A stretch of DNA of 64,000 nt from DAOSCP01 sp035379625 (lineage in GTDB: Bacteria; Bacteroidota; Ignavibacteria; Ignavibacteriales; DAOSCP01). A model generated the notes under the pieces. It was not told the origin of the DNA. It searched no databases and saw nothing but the letters and a program-made list of their open reading frames with translations. This document shows positions 35,411 through 44,971 of the stretch, piece after piece. How positions within the stretch are numbered: position 1 is the first letter of the stretch; each line of letters opens with the position of its first letter. Where the stretch lies: the NCBI GenBank assembly GCA_035379625.1, contig DAOSVM010000005.1, positions 31,265 to 95,264 on the forward strand. The letters are read 5' to 3'. Position numbers and translations under genes: made by a program.

Positions 35411-38400
35411 ATGGGTAGAAAAAAAATTACAGTGGATGGTAACGAAGCCGCTGCTTATGTTGCCTACCGACTTAGTGAAGTTATTTCCATATATCCTATT
35501 ACACCATCATCACCAATGGGAGAATTTAGTGATGATTGGTCAGCAAAAAAAGTTAAAAATATTTGGGGAACAGTACCAACTGTAATGGAAATGCAAAGTG
35601 AAGGGGGTGCAGCTGGTGCTGTACACGGTGCTTTGCAAGCTGGTACGTTGTCAACAACATTTACAGCATCCCAAGGATTGCTTTTGATGATCCCAAATAT
35701 GTATAAAATTGCAGGTGAATTAACACCTACAGTTTTTCACGTGACTGCTAGAGCTTTGGCTGCTGCTGCTTTATCTATTTTTGGTGATCATTCCGATGTT
35801 ATGTCTGTAAGACAAACTGGTTTTGCTATGTTGGCTTCTACATCTGTGCAAGAAGTTATGGATATGGCTCTTATTGCTCACGCTTCAACATTAAAATCAC
35901 GAGTTCCTTTCTTACACTTTTTCGATGGTTTTAGAACATCTCACGAAGTTTCCAAAATTGAGGCGCTTAGTGAAGAAGATATCAAAGCGATGATTGATAA
36001 CGAATGGGTTTATGAACATAAAAGAAGAGCGTTAAATCCAGATAATCCTTTTATTAGAGGTACAGCTCAAAATCCAGATGTTTATTTCCAAGGTAGAGAA
36101 ACTGTAAATAAATTCTATTTAGCAACACCGGCTATTGTTCAAGAAATGATGGATAAATTTGCTAAAATAGTAGGAAGACAATATAATTTATTCGATTATT
36201 ATGGTAGCCCAAATGCTGAAAGAGTTATAGTTATTATTGGTAGCGGTGCTCAAACTGCTGAAGTTACTGCTAAAGTTTTAAATGAAAAATATGGTTACAA
36301 TGTTGGTGTGTTGGTTGTAAGATTATTTAGACCTTTCTCAGTTGAACACTTCTTGAAAGTTTTACCAAAAACTGTTAAAAAAATTGCTGTTTTAGATAGA
36401 ACAAAAGAACCTGGAAGTCTTGGTGAACCTTTATATTTGGATGTAACTTCCGCTATTGCCGAAGGTATGAATAATGGTACTTTACAATTTGAAAAATTCC
36501 CTAAAATTATTGGTGGAAGATACGGCTTAGGTTCAAAAGAATTTACTCCTGGTATGGTTAAAGCTATTTACGATGAATTAGCAAAAGATGATCCTAAAAA
36601 TCATTTTACAGTCGGTATAGATGACGATGTTACAAATACAAGCTTAAGCTATGATGAAAACTTCCCATTAGGTATTAAAACATTTAGAGCAATGTTCTAC
36701 GGTTTAGGTGCTGATGGTACAGTCGGTGCTAACAAAAATACAATCAAAATTATTGGTGAAGAGACTGACTATTACGTTCAAGGTTATTTTGTTTACGATT
36801 CAAAAAAATCTGGCTCGATGACAATTTCACACTTAAGATTTGGGGAAGAACCTATTAAAGCTGAATTTTTAATTAAAGAAGCTGAATTTGTTGCCTGCCA
36901 TCAGTTCCAATTTGTTGAAAGAATTAACGTTGTTGAAAACTTACAAGAAAATGGCGTATTCTTATTGAATTCTCCTTACAGTGTTGAAGAAACTTGGAAA
37001 AAATTACCAAAGACAATACAACAAGAAATTATAAAGAAAAAAGCAAAATTCTATGTAATTGATGCTTATGAAGTTGCAAAGAATACTGGTATGGGCACAA
37101 GAATTAATACAATAATGCAAACTTGTTTCTTTGCAATATCTGGCGTATTACCGAAAGAACAAGCTATAGAAAAAATTAAAAATGCTATTAAAAAAACATA
37201 CAGCGCCAAAGGTGAAGAAGTTGTTAAGAAAAACTTTGCGGCAGTAGATCACACTTTGGAACATCTACACGAGTTAAAATATGAAGGTTTACCAATTTCA
37301 GATTTCGATTTAAAGCCACCTGTACCAGAACAAGCTCCTGAATATGTAAAAGAAACATTAGGTAAAATGATTGCCGGTTATGGCGATAAAGTAAAAGTTA
37401 GTGAAATGCCAGTTGATGGTACATTCCCATCAGCCACAACACAATGGGAAAAGAGAAATATTGCTTTAGATGTGCCAATTTGGGAAAGCGATTTATGTAT
37501 ACAATGCGGTAAATGTGCTTTTGTATGCCCACACGCTGCAATTAGAACAAAAGCCTATGATAAAGCAGTTTTAGCAAATGCACCAGCCGAATTTAAAGCA
37601 GTTGCTGCAAAAGGTAAAGAATTTGATGAAAATACATATTATACAGTTCAGGTAGCACCAGAAGATTGTACAGGTTGCGGATTGTGCGTTGAGGCTTGCC
37701 CAGCTAAAGATAAATCCGATGCTAGCAGAAAAGCTATTAATATGCAATCTGTATTGGATATTAAAGAAAGAGAAATCAAAAATTACGATTTTTTCCTTTC
37801 TATTCCAGAATTTGATAGAAGCAAAATATCAGTTAATACAATAAAAGGATCACAATTATTACAACCATTATTTGAATATTCTGGTGCGTGCGCTGGTTGT
37901 GGTGAAACTCCTTACGTTAAATTAGTTTCACAGTTGTTTGGTGATAGATTAATTGTTGCAAACGCAACAGGTTGTTCCTCAATTTATGGTGGAAACTTGC
38001 CAACAACACCTTGGAGCGTAAACAAAGAAGGAAGAGGCCCTGCTTGGTCTAATTCATTGTTCGAAGATAATGCTGAATTTGGTTTAGGAATGAGGCTAGC
38101 TGTAGATAAGAACACAGAATTTGCGGTAGAATTGATATCACATCACAAAAATTCTATTGGTGTTGAGCTTGTTGAAGCAATTTTGAGTAACAGTCAAAAG
38201 ACTGAAAATGAAATTCAAATACAACGTGAAAATGTTGCAAAATTAAAAGAAAAAATTAGTGGTATTAGCGAGCAATGGGCAAAAGATTTGTTATCCGTTG
38301 CAGATTATTTAGTTAAAAAATCTGTATGGATTATTGGTGGTGATGGTTGGGCATACGATATAGGTTACGGTGGTTTAGATCACGTTTTAGCATCTGGTAA

Positions 38401-38971
38401 AAATGTTAATATTCTTGTACTTGATACAGAAGTTTATTCAAATACAGGTGGTCAGGCATCAAAATCTACACCAATTGGTGCGGTAGCAAAATTTGCTGCT
38501 TCAGGTAAACCAGCAATGAAAAAAGATTTAGCTATGTTGGCAATGACATATCAAAATGTATATGTTGCACGTGTAGCAATGGGCGCAAACGATTTACACA
38601 CATTAAAAGTATTCCTTGAAGCTGAAGCTTATGATGGACCATCCATAATTATTGCATATTCTCATTGTATCGCTCACGGTATTGATATGGCTAAAGGTCT
38701 TGAACAACAAAAATTAGCTGTAGAATCAGGCCATTGGCCTTTAATGCGATTCAATCCAGATTTAATGGCTGAAGGCAAAAATCCATTTGTTCTCGATAGT
38801 AAATCGCCTAAAGTATCATTGGATAATTATATTTATCGTGAGACAAGATACAAAATGCTTACAAAAGCAGATCCAGAGCACGCAAAAGAATTGTTGGATA
38901 AAGCTCAAGAGATGGTTAACCTTAAGACAAAGATTTATCAAAACTTTGGTAAGCTATACGAAAACAATTAA
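35411..38971 (+). CDS. nifJ: Pyruvate:ferredoxin (flavodoxin) oxidoreductase, single-chain
   Basis: A 1186-residue homodimer-type PFOR. The domain order is the pyrimidine-binding domain (YRLSEVISIYPITPSSPMGE), transketolase C-like domain, gamma domain, two 4Fe-4S motifs (CIQCGKCAFVCP and CTGCGLCVEACP), and the thiamine-diphosphate domain with GDGWAYDIGYGGLDH and LDTEVYSNTGGQASKSTP. A proximal-cluster CAGCGETPY motif is also present. It converts pyruvate and CoA into acetyl-CoA and CO2 with reduced ferredoxin or flavodoxin, reversibly, in the cytoplasm of anaerobes. Full length with no missing cofactor motif. It stands alone between repeat elements A and B. Confidence 0.97.
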   Translation: MGRKKITVDGNEAAAYVAYRLSEVISIYPITPSSPMGEFSDDWSAKKVKNIWGTVPTVMEMQSEGGAAGAVHGALQAGTLSTTFTASQGLLLMIPNMYKIAGELTPTVFHVTARALAAAALSIFGDHSDVMSVRQTGFAMLASTSVQEVMDMALIAHASTLKSRVPFLHFFDGFRTSHEVSKIEALSEEDIKAMIDNEWVYEHKRRALNPDNPFIRGTAQNPDVYFQGRETVNKFYLATPAIVQEMMDKFAKIVGRQYNLFDYYGSPNAERVIVIIGSGAQTAEVTAKVLNEKYGYNVGVLVVRLFRPFSVEHFLKVLPKTVKKIAVLDRTKEPGSLGEPLYLDVTSAIAEGMNNGTLQFEKFPKIIGGRYGLGSKEFTPGMVKAIYDELAKDDPKNHFTVGIDDDVTNTSLSYDENFPLGIKTFRAMFYGLGADGTVGANKNTIKIIGEETDYYVQGYFVYDSKKSGSMTISHLRFGEEPIKAEFLIKEAEFVACHQFQFVERINVVENLQENGVFLLNSPYSVEETWKKLPKTIQQEIIKKKAKFYVIDAYEVAKNTGMGTRINTIMQTCFFAISGVLPKEQAIEKIKNAIKKTYSAKGEEVVKKNFAAVDHTLEHLHELKYEGLPISDFDLKPPVPEQAPEYVKETLGKMIAGYGDKVKVSEMPVDGTFPSATTQWEKRNIALDVPIWESDLCIQCGKCAFVCPHAAIRTKAYDKAVLANAPAEFKAVAAKGKEFDENTYYTVQVAPEDCTGCGLCVEACPAKDKSDASRKAINMQSVLDIKEREIKNYDFFLSIPEFDRSKISVNTIKGSQLLQPLFEYSGACAGCGETPYVKLVSQLFGDRLIVANATGCSSIYGGNLPTTPWSVNKEGRGPAWSNSLFEDNAEFGLGMRLAVDKNTEFAVELISHHKNSIGVELVEAILSNSQKTENEIQIQRENVAKLKEKISGISEQWAKDLLSVADYLVKKSVWIIGGDGWAYDIGYGGLDHVLASGKNVNILVLDTEVYSNTGGQASKSTPIGAVAKFAASGKPAMKKDLAMLAMTYQNVYVARVAMGANDLHTLKVFLEAEAYDGPSIIIAYSHCIAHGIDMAKGLEQQKLAVESGHWPLMRFNPDLMAEGKNPFVLDSKSPKVSLDNYIYRETRYKMLTKADPEHAKELLDKAQEMVNLKTKIYQNFGKLYENN

Positions 38972-38979
38972 AATAAAGG

Positions 38980-39004
38980 CCGCCCGTAAGGGCGGTTTTT
39001 TTTT
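38980..39004 (+). terminator. Rho-independent terminator of nifJ
   Basis: CCGCCC-GTAA-GGGCGG is followed by nine T, eight bases after the nifJ stop codon. Element B begins 13 bases later. Confidence 0.93.
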
Positions 39005-39016
39005 ATCTCCTTTTAT

Positions 39017-39486
39017 TTAGCTCAGACGGTGTAAGCTTAGCCCGCTTGCGCGGGCAGGGCTAAAGCCCAGAATAAATATTTAACATACAACCCCATATCA
39101 ACAATATAATCAACACCTTACGCTATTTATTTAGCATAAAATCAACTAAAATTTATAGTTTTTTATACAAATAATATATTCGTATTTGCAATATATTTGT
39201 ATTTACGATATATTAGCAATTATTAAAAATATCTTTGTAATTGTATTATATTTGTATTTGTAATAATATTGTATCTACGATATATATTATCTTCAAAATT
39301 ATATTGTTTTATAGATATAGTTTTAAAAGCTGTAAGTAATTAAAATATTGCAGGAATTTTTTTTGTAGATAAGAAGATTTTTAATTGTTAGCAAAAATGC
39401 TTCGCCAACCAACTTTATATTAAGGAAGAAAATTAATTCCCCTTACAAAAGGGGATTAAAGGCTATGCTTATACTGTCCGAGCTAA
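39017..39486. mobile_element. MITE-like element B (470 bp)
   Basis: Left end TTAGCTCAGACGGTGTAAGC (39017-39036) and right end GCTTATACTGTCCGAGCTAA (39467-39486) match the ends of elements A and C and form inverted repeats with three mismatches. The left end is followed by TTAGCCCGC-TTGC-GCGGGC and GGGCTAA, a sequence shared almost exactly with element C. The right end is preceded by the hairpin CCCC-TTACAAAA-GGGG. The interior has four overlapping AT-rich quasi-palindromes (39174-39285). No coding frame. It fills the gap between nifJ and the convergent T9SS gene. Confidence 0.72.
39174..39285. repeat. Cluster of AT-rich quasi-palindromes in element B
   Basis: At least four overlapping units of the type ATATTCGTATTTGCAATAT and ATATTTGTATTTACGATAT occur here, separated by short spacers. 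The arms keep the CGTA/TACG or TGTA/TACA core while the rest drifts. Confidence 0.6.
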
Positions 39487-39509
39487 TGAAAAATTTTTTT
39501 TTCAATAAT

Positions 39510-39541
39510 AAAAAAAAGCCCTTGCTTGGTTAGCAAGGGCT
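39510..39541 (-). terminator. Terminator of the frameshifted T9SS gene
   Basis: On the minus strand AGCCCTTGCT-AACCA-AGCAAGGGCT is followed by seven to eight T. It lies 19 bases beyond the stop at 39560. Confidence 0.9.
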
Positions 39542-39559
39542 AGATAAATAATTATATCT

Positions 39560-41417
39560 TTATTTGACCAACATCATCTTTTTGCTAATTTTTACATTTC
39601 CTGCTTCTAAACTGTAAATATAAATACCACTTGTTAAGCTATTTCCATTGAAGTTGATGCTGTAATAACCTGCTTCTTGCTCGCCTTCATATAATTTCAT
39701 AACTTCTTGGCCTGCAATGTTGTAGACTTTCAATATAACTTTTGAGCTTTGTGGTATACCATAATTTATTACTGTAGTTGGATTAAAAGGATTTGGATAA
39801 TTTTGTTTTAATTCATATTGCATTGGACGTATGTTTTCCAATACCAATGTATTGCTGTATTTGTAGCTGCCATCGTTATCTACTATCTTCAAACGATATG
39901 AACTATTTGACGTAATATTATTGTCTTCAAAACTATATTTATGTTCCACATTTGAATTTCCTGCTGCTGTAACTTCACCAACCTTTAACCATTTTCCCGA
40001 AACTAATTTTTCAACTTCAAATCTATTACTATTAACCTCAGATTTTGTAATCCAAGTTAGCTCAATTTTTGAGTTAATATATCTATAGTTAAATGAAGAT
40101 AACTCAACAGGAAGCGGACCATCGATGATTATTACATCATCTATATAGTTGGATTGGTATGAATTCCCACTTGCTCCTATTGCAATTAGATAATTACCCG
40201 CCGCAAGAGGTGATAAATCTACGCTACATAAATTCCAAGAATAAACTGCGTTAAAAGTTGAACCAATTTGTGTCCAATTTGTTCCGTTATCTGTAGAATA
40301 TAACACTTTATTACTACCAGAACCATAATTATAAAATTGGATTAACCCACTCCCACCTTGTAATGTTACATTTTTGTAGATTTTCTCATCAGTAAAACTA
40401 CTGCTAGAATAACATTGAGCACTTGCATTTCCACCAGGTCTATAAATTGATGTATTTCTACTATATTTTGTGCTTGCAGACCAACCTGTAGGTGGGAAAG
40501 TTATATTTTCAAATCCTTCCGCTGTTGTACCTGCTGGGAAAATAGTAACATTTGTGTTGGCAGTATTATTCGTATTATTATCATCAGCTTGAGATTCAGC
40601 TGTAACAGTGAAAATACCACCAACTGTTGGAGTCCAAGGAATATCAATATTGGTTGTTTGACCGGCGTTAAGACTTGCTATTGTACCACTATTGACTGTA
40701 TTAGTCCCAACTTTCAAATTAATTGTAATATTGGAAAGATTATTTAAACCTTCATTAGATACGTTAACTCTAAATGTTTGTTCATTTCCCGCAATTTGGT
40801 TACCAGTGTATAATTGGACAGAATTTACTTTTATATCATTATTATTTACAACACTAATTTCAAATTTATCAATCCAAACATCATTTAAACTGTAAGCTGC
40901 ATTTACTTCCAAAGCAAATTTTGCATTATTTACATTATAAGCTAGTGGAATATCAAACGTTTTTTTTTGTCCAACTTGTTGATGTTGTAACATTACTTCC
41001 TATTTGATTAAAAGTGCTACCACCGTCAGATGAAGCGTATACTTTAACTATAGCCGAACCAGAATAGTAATAATGATAAAATGACAACCTTTTACTTGAT
41101 GTTGATGATAAATCAATTTGTGGTGTTATAAGTCTTCTGGTATTACCAGAATTACAATAATAATCATTGAAATGAGCAACTGCAGAACCATCATAAGCCC
41201 CAGTAGGTTTAGTCCCATTACCTAAAGGAGACCAAGAACCACTCCATACTGCCTTTTCCCAATATATTGATGTATTTGTACCGGTAGCGATTTGTGCCCA
41301 ACCTGAAGGTGCTGTACCGTTTGTACTAGGAGACCAAGTTCCTTCAAATGAATCGCTAAATATTACTTGAGCATTTAATGTAAAAGATATAAATAAAAAA
41401 TAAAATAATTTTTTCAT
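39560..41417 (-). pseudogene. T9SS-sorted surface protein split by a frameshift in an A9 tract
   Basis: Two adjoining minus-strand frames belong to one protein of about 618 residues. The first (40953-41417) has a signal peptide and a cleaved-adhesin/MAM-like domain (WSPSTNGTAPSGWAQIATG) and runs out at SWTKKNV. The second (up to 40993, down to 39560) continues with FDIPLAYNVNNAKF, a CARDB-like domain (TFRVNVSNEGLNNLSNITIN), a second cleaved-adhesin-like domain (ITFPPTGWSASTKYS) and a T9SS sorting domain (NYPNPFNPTTVINYGIP). The break falls in nine A (40960-40968). Removing one A restores WTKKTFDIP in frame. It may be a true mutation, phase variation, slippage decoding or a sequencing error. 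No other damage is visible. Confidence 0.85.
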
Positions 41418-41480
41418 TTTAACTCCTTGTTAATATTTGTTATATATAAATTATGTAAAATAAATATAATTGTCAAGTTA

Positions 41481-41506
41481 AATATTTTGTAAACACGATA
41501 TATATT
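41481..41506. repeat. AT-rich quasi-palindrome outside element C
   Basis: AATATTTTGTAAACACGATA (start of the unit) lies just left of the boundary of element C, in the promoter region of the minus-strand T9SS gene. It shows that these short repeats are not confined to the elements. Confidence 0.5.
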
Positions 41507-41510
41507 TTTA

Positions 41511-41921
41511 TTAGCTCAGACGGTGTAAGCTTAGCCCGCTTGCGCGGGCAAGGCTAAAGCCCAGAAAAATTCTTACTAACACGCTATAACTTACCTATTT
41601 TCAATGAATTACAGTATATTTATATTTTTTACAATAATCAAAAATGAAAAATTATGAATATTAATAGCAAATGTAAAATTCTTATAATATTTTTGTATAT
41701 ACGATATAATTGTACCTGCAATATAAATTAAATTTGCGAAAATATATACTTATATACGATATTGTATAAAAAAACGAAAATATTAGTAATGTAAAACAAT
41801 AGTATAAATAATATAATTGTATTAGTGATATATATTAGGTAAAGCTCCGCTATACCTGCGTGCTGGCAGGCAACTACTTGTTAAGAGTGCAATAGGTTTA
41901 AGCTTATACTGTCCGAGCTAA
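41511..41921. mobile_element. MITE-like element C (411 bp)
   Basis: Left end TTAGCTCAGACGGTGTAAGC (41511-41530, identical to that of element B) and right end GCTTATACTGTCCGAGCTAA (41902-41921, identical to B) in the same orientation as A and B. The 55 bases after the left end are nearly identical to element B. The interior diverges but keeps the AT-rich quasi-palindromes (41688-41767 and 41809-41835). Bases right of the element (ATGAAAATTTTT) also resemble those right of B. No coding frame. It lies between two divergent genes. Confidence 0.72.
41688..41835. repeat. AT-rich quasi-palindromes in element C
   Basis: Units at about 41688-41708, 41705-41726, 41743-41767 and 41809-41835 contain TATATACGATAT, TTGTACCTGCAATAT and similar words with the arm layout seen in elements A and B. 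Confidence 0.55.
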
Positions 41922-41991
41922 TGAAAATTTTTATTTTTAATTTGAGTTATATTCTTAAATTGTTTATATTACTTAAAAAAAAGTATGAATT

Positions 41992-42759
41992 ATGGATGAC
42001 TTAAGAAAAAAAATTGAGGAAATAAAAAAGGCTGCAACTCAAGTTTATATCGATAAAACGGCTGAAATTTTGAGAGAAAAAAAACAGGAACTTATTCAAG
42101 AAAGGTTGCGCGAGGAAAGAGCGAGGAAAGATCCACGTGATGTTATTTTTGAAAAAATTAATGAATTAGCTAAAAAAGGAGAGTGGCAGGAAATTATTAT
42201 TATTTATCAAAATGAAAAGCCTGGTTTTATAAAGGAGCACGCTCTGAAGTCTGTTTCTACGGCTGCTAATAATGTTTTGGAAAAATATAAAAATAATTTG
42301 CAACTTGATATGCTGGTTAAGGTTGAGATTTCTCAGTTCATAAATGATGAAGTTAAGAAAAATGCTGTAGGAATTATCAATCAGATTTATGAAAAGGCAA
42401 TAAACAATTATAAAAATTCGAAAGAAACTGAAAATTTGGAAGAGGTTTTGAAATCTAATATTAAGGAAGTTAAAAATCTTGCTGGTAAAACACTGATTGA
42501 GATTTATTCATCGGATCAGAAATATTATGTTGATTTGTTGAAATTGTCAAATAATTCTCGTTTGTTTGGGGATATTAGTTTTTGGGCAGGAAAAAAATTG
42601 TTGGAGATTGTTTATTTAGAAAACGCTGGAACGATTGATCCGGATTTTATTGTTAGATTTAAGAAAGAATTTAATTATTCGCAATTTCAAACATTTTTTT
42701 ATCATCTTATTGATAGTGATGTTAAAAAATTAATAGATAAACACAAGGAAACAATATAA
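41992..42759 (+). CDS. Uncharacterised helical protein
   Basis: A 255-residue cytoplasmic protein that I do not recognise. The first 60 residues form a highly charged coiled coil (KKQELIQERLREERARKD). The rest is alpha-helical, with repeating helices that could be HEAT-like or TPR-like (WQEIIIIYQNEKPGFIKEHA). No signal peptide, membrane helix or catalytic motif is seen. It starts 70 bases right of element C and is followed after 11 bases by the DHOD-like gene, so the two are probably one operon. Confidence 0.75.
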   Translation: MDDLRKKIEEIKKAATQVYIDKTAEILREKKQELIQERLREERARKDPRDVIFEKINELAKKGEWQEIIIIYQNEKPGFIKEHALKSVSTAANNVLEKYKNNLQLDMLVKVEISQFINDEVKKNAVGIINQIYEKAINNYKNSKETENLEEVLKSNIKEVKNLAGKTLIEIYSSDQKYYVDLLKLSNNSRLFGDISFWAGKKLLEIVYLENAGTIDPDFIVRFKKEFNYSQFQTFFYHLIDSDVKKLIDKHKETI

Positions 42760-42770
42760 GGAAAATTTTT

Positions 42771-43763
42771 ATGGATCTTACAACTAAATATTTAGGATTG
42801 GAACTAAAAAATCCACTTCTACCAAGTGCATCACCATTAAGTGGAGAAATTGATAGTATAAAAAGATTGGAAGATGCAGGGGCTGCGGGAGTTGTTTTAT
42901 ATTCACTTTTTGAGGAGCAGATTTTAAGGGAAGAGGCTGCGTTAGATCATTTTTTGAATTATGGGGGAGAATCGTTTGCGGAAGCTATTAGTTATTTTCC
43001 TACAAATTTGGAATATAATCACGGACCGGTGGATTATCTTGAGCATATAAAGAAGGCAAAAAATGCTGTTGATATTCCTATTATTGCATCATTGAATGGT
43101 TTTACAACAGGTGGTTGGCTTAAGTATGCAAAATTGATTGAAGAGGCGGGCGCAGATGCTCTGGAGTTAAATTTATTTAATTTACCTACAAGAATTGATG
43201 TTAGCGCTGTGGAAGTAGAAAAGGAATATATTGAAATAATCAAAACAGTTGCAAGCGAAGTGAAAATTCCAGTAGCTGTAAAATTATCACCTTTTTTTAC
43301 ATCATTGCCACATTTTGCAAAACAGGTTGAGTTGGCAGGAGCTAAAGGATTAGTTCTGTTTAATAGGTTTTATCAGCCTGATATTGATTTGGATGAATTA
43401 ACTGTTGTACCTAACCTTGTATTGAGTACAAATTGGGAAATGAGGCTTCCTTTAAGATGGGTCGCAATGTTGTATGGTAAAGTTAATACATCTTTTGCTA
43501 TTACATCTGGTGTTCATACATATCAAGATGTTTTAAAAGCTATGATGGTTGGAGCTAATGTTGCTATGGTTTGTAGTGAACTCCTAAAAAATGGTATTGG
43601 GCGTATTGCAGAAATATTAAATGATTTAACAAAATGGATGGAAGAAAAAGAATATGTTTCTATTAAGCAGATGCAAGGAAGTTTGAGTGAGAAATCTGTT
43701 AAGGAAGCAAATGCTTATCATAGAGCTAATTATATGAAAGAATTGTACAGTTGGCATATATAA
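42771..43763 (+). CDS. Dihydroorotate dehydrogenase-like FMN protein
   Basis: A 330-residue TIM-barrel protein of the dihydroorotate dehydrogenase-like family. It starts MDLTTKYLGLELKNPLLPSA and shows IPIIASLNGFTTGGW, ADALELNLFNLP and VAVKLSPFF for the flavin and substrate loops, then ITSGVHTYQDVLKAMMVGAN for phosphate binding. True PyrD enzymes carry a catalytic Cys or Ser loop that is not obvious here, so a different substrate is possible. Such genes are often found near nifJ in anaerobes; nifJ lies 3.8 kb upstream here, beyond elements B and C. Confidence 0.85.
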   Translation: MDLTTKYLGLELKNPLLPSASPLSGEIDSIKRLEDAGAAGVVLYSLFEEQILREEAALDHFLNYGGESFAEAISYFPTNLEYNHGPVDYLEHIKKAKNAVDIPIIASLNGFTTGGWLKYAKLIEEAGADALELNLFNLPTRIDVSAVEVEKEYIEIIKTVASEVKIPVAVKLSPFFTSLPHFAKQVELAGAKGLVLFNRFYQPDIDLDELTVVPNLVLSTNWEMRLPLRWVAMLYGKVNTSFAITSGVHTYQDVLKAMMVGANVAMVCSELLKNGIGRIAEILNDLTKWMEEKEYVSIKQMQGSLSEKSVKEANAYHRANYMKELYSWHI

Positions 43764-43833
43764 TTAATTTTGTAAATTAATAATTTTTTTGTATTTTTGC
43801 AATGGTATTTAAACAAAACTAGGAGACTTAAAA

Positions 43834-44892
43834 ATGGCTGTTAAAGTTGGTATTAATGGTTTTGGTAGAATTGGTAGATTGGTTTTCAGTGCTTTAGCAA
43901 ACAGAGGTTTGTTAGGTAAAGAAATTGATGTTGTAGCTGTTGTTGATATCAGTACAGATGCAAAATATTTTGCATATCAATTGAAATATGACTCTGTACA
44001 AGGAAAATTCAACGGTACATTATCAACAGAAAAAAGCAATCCAGAATTAGCAGAAGATGATATTTTAGTAGTAAACGGTCATAAAATTAAATGTGTTGCT
44101 GCTACTAAATCACCTGATCAATTACCTTGGAAAGAATTAGGGGTTGAATATGTAATTGAATCTACAGGTCTTTTCACAGACTCAGAAAAAGCTAAAGGTC
44201 ACTTAGCAGCTGGTGCAAAAAAAGTAATTATTTCTGCTCCTGCTAAAGGTGATGTTAAAACAATTGTTATGGGCGTAAACGATAATGAATATGTTGCAGA
44301 ACAACACAATATTATTTCAAATGCTTCTTGTACAACAAACTGCTTAGCTCCACTTGTTCACGTATTATTGAAAGAAGGTATTGGAATTGAAACAGGTTTA
44401 ATGACAACAATTCACTCATATACAGCTACACAAAAAACAGTTGATGGCCCTTCTAAAAAAGATTGGAGAGGTGGTAGAGCTGCTGCAATCAACATTATTC
44501 CTTCAACAACTGGTGCTGCTAAAGCTGTTGGTGAAGTATTACCACAAGTTAAAGGTAAATTAACTGGTATGTCTTTCAGAGTTCCTACTCCTACTGTTTC
44601 TGTAGTTGACCTTGTTTTCAGATCTGAAAGAGATACATCTATTGAAGAAATTGATGCTTTAATGAAAAAAGCTTCTGAAACATACTTAAAAGGTATATTA
44701 GGATATTGCAACGAAGAAGTTGTTTCTACAGACTTTATCCACGATGAAAGATCATCCATTTATGACTCTTTAGCTACTTTACAAAATAACTTAAAAGGCG
44801 AAAAGAGATTCTTCAAAATTGTATCTTGGTACGATAACGAATGGGGATACTCAAACAGAGTTGTTGACCTATTATTGAAAATAGCAAAATAA
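43834..44892 (+). CDS. gap: Glyceraldehyde-3-phosphate dehydrogenase, type I
   Basis: A 352-residue GAPDH. NAD-binding Rossmann start VKVGINGFGRIGRLVF, active site SNASCTTNCLAP (Cys166) and catalytic-domain motifs TTIHSYTATQ and SWYDNEWGYSNRVVDL. It makes 1,3-bisphosphoglycerate in glycolysis. Codon choice is strongly biased, as in highly expressed genes. AGGAGA lies 8 bases before the ATG. It seems to be its own transcription unit. Confidence 0.97.
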   Translation: MAVKVGINGFGRIGRLVFSALANRGLLGKEIDVVAVVDISTDAKYFAYQLKYDSVQGKFNGTLSTEKSNPELAEDDILVVNGHKIKCVAATKSPDQLPWKELGVEYVIESTGLFTDSEKAKGHLAAGAKKVIISAPAKGDVKTIVMGVNDNEYVAEQHNIISNASCTTNCLAPLVHVLLKEGIGIETGLMTTIHSYTATQKTVDGPSKKDWRGGRAAAINIIPSTTGAAKAVGEVLPQVKGKLTGMSFRVPTPTVSVVDLVFRSERDTSIEEIDALMKKASETYLKGILGYCNEEVVSTDFIHDERSSIYDSLATLQNNLKGEKRFFKIVSWYDNEWGYSNRVVDLLLKIAK

Positions 44893-44971
44893 ATGAACCT
44901 TATGTTAAGTTAAAAATACTTTAGTAAATTAAACAAACATATATTTTATATAAAATAAATTCGAGGTATTT

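Noticed and set aside
39174..39285. Tandem AT-rich repeats as a possible CRISPR array
   Set aside because: Units overlap, vary in length, and have no unique spacers of constant size; no cas gene is in the window.
40953..41417. A separate 154-residue secreted protein upstream of the T9SS gene
   Set aside because: Its domain is cut in the middle and continues in the next frame across an A9 tract, so it is the first part of one frameshifted gene.
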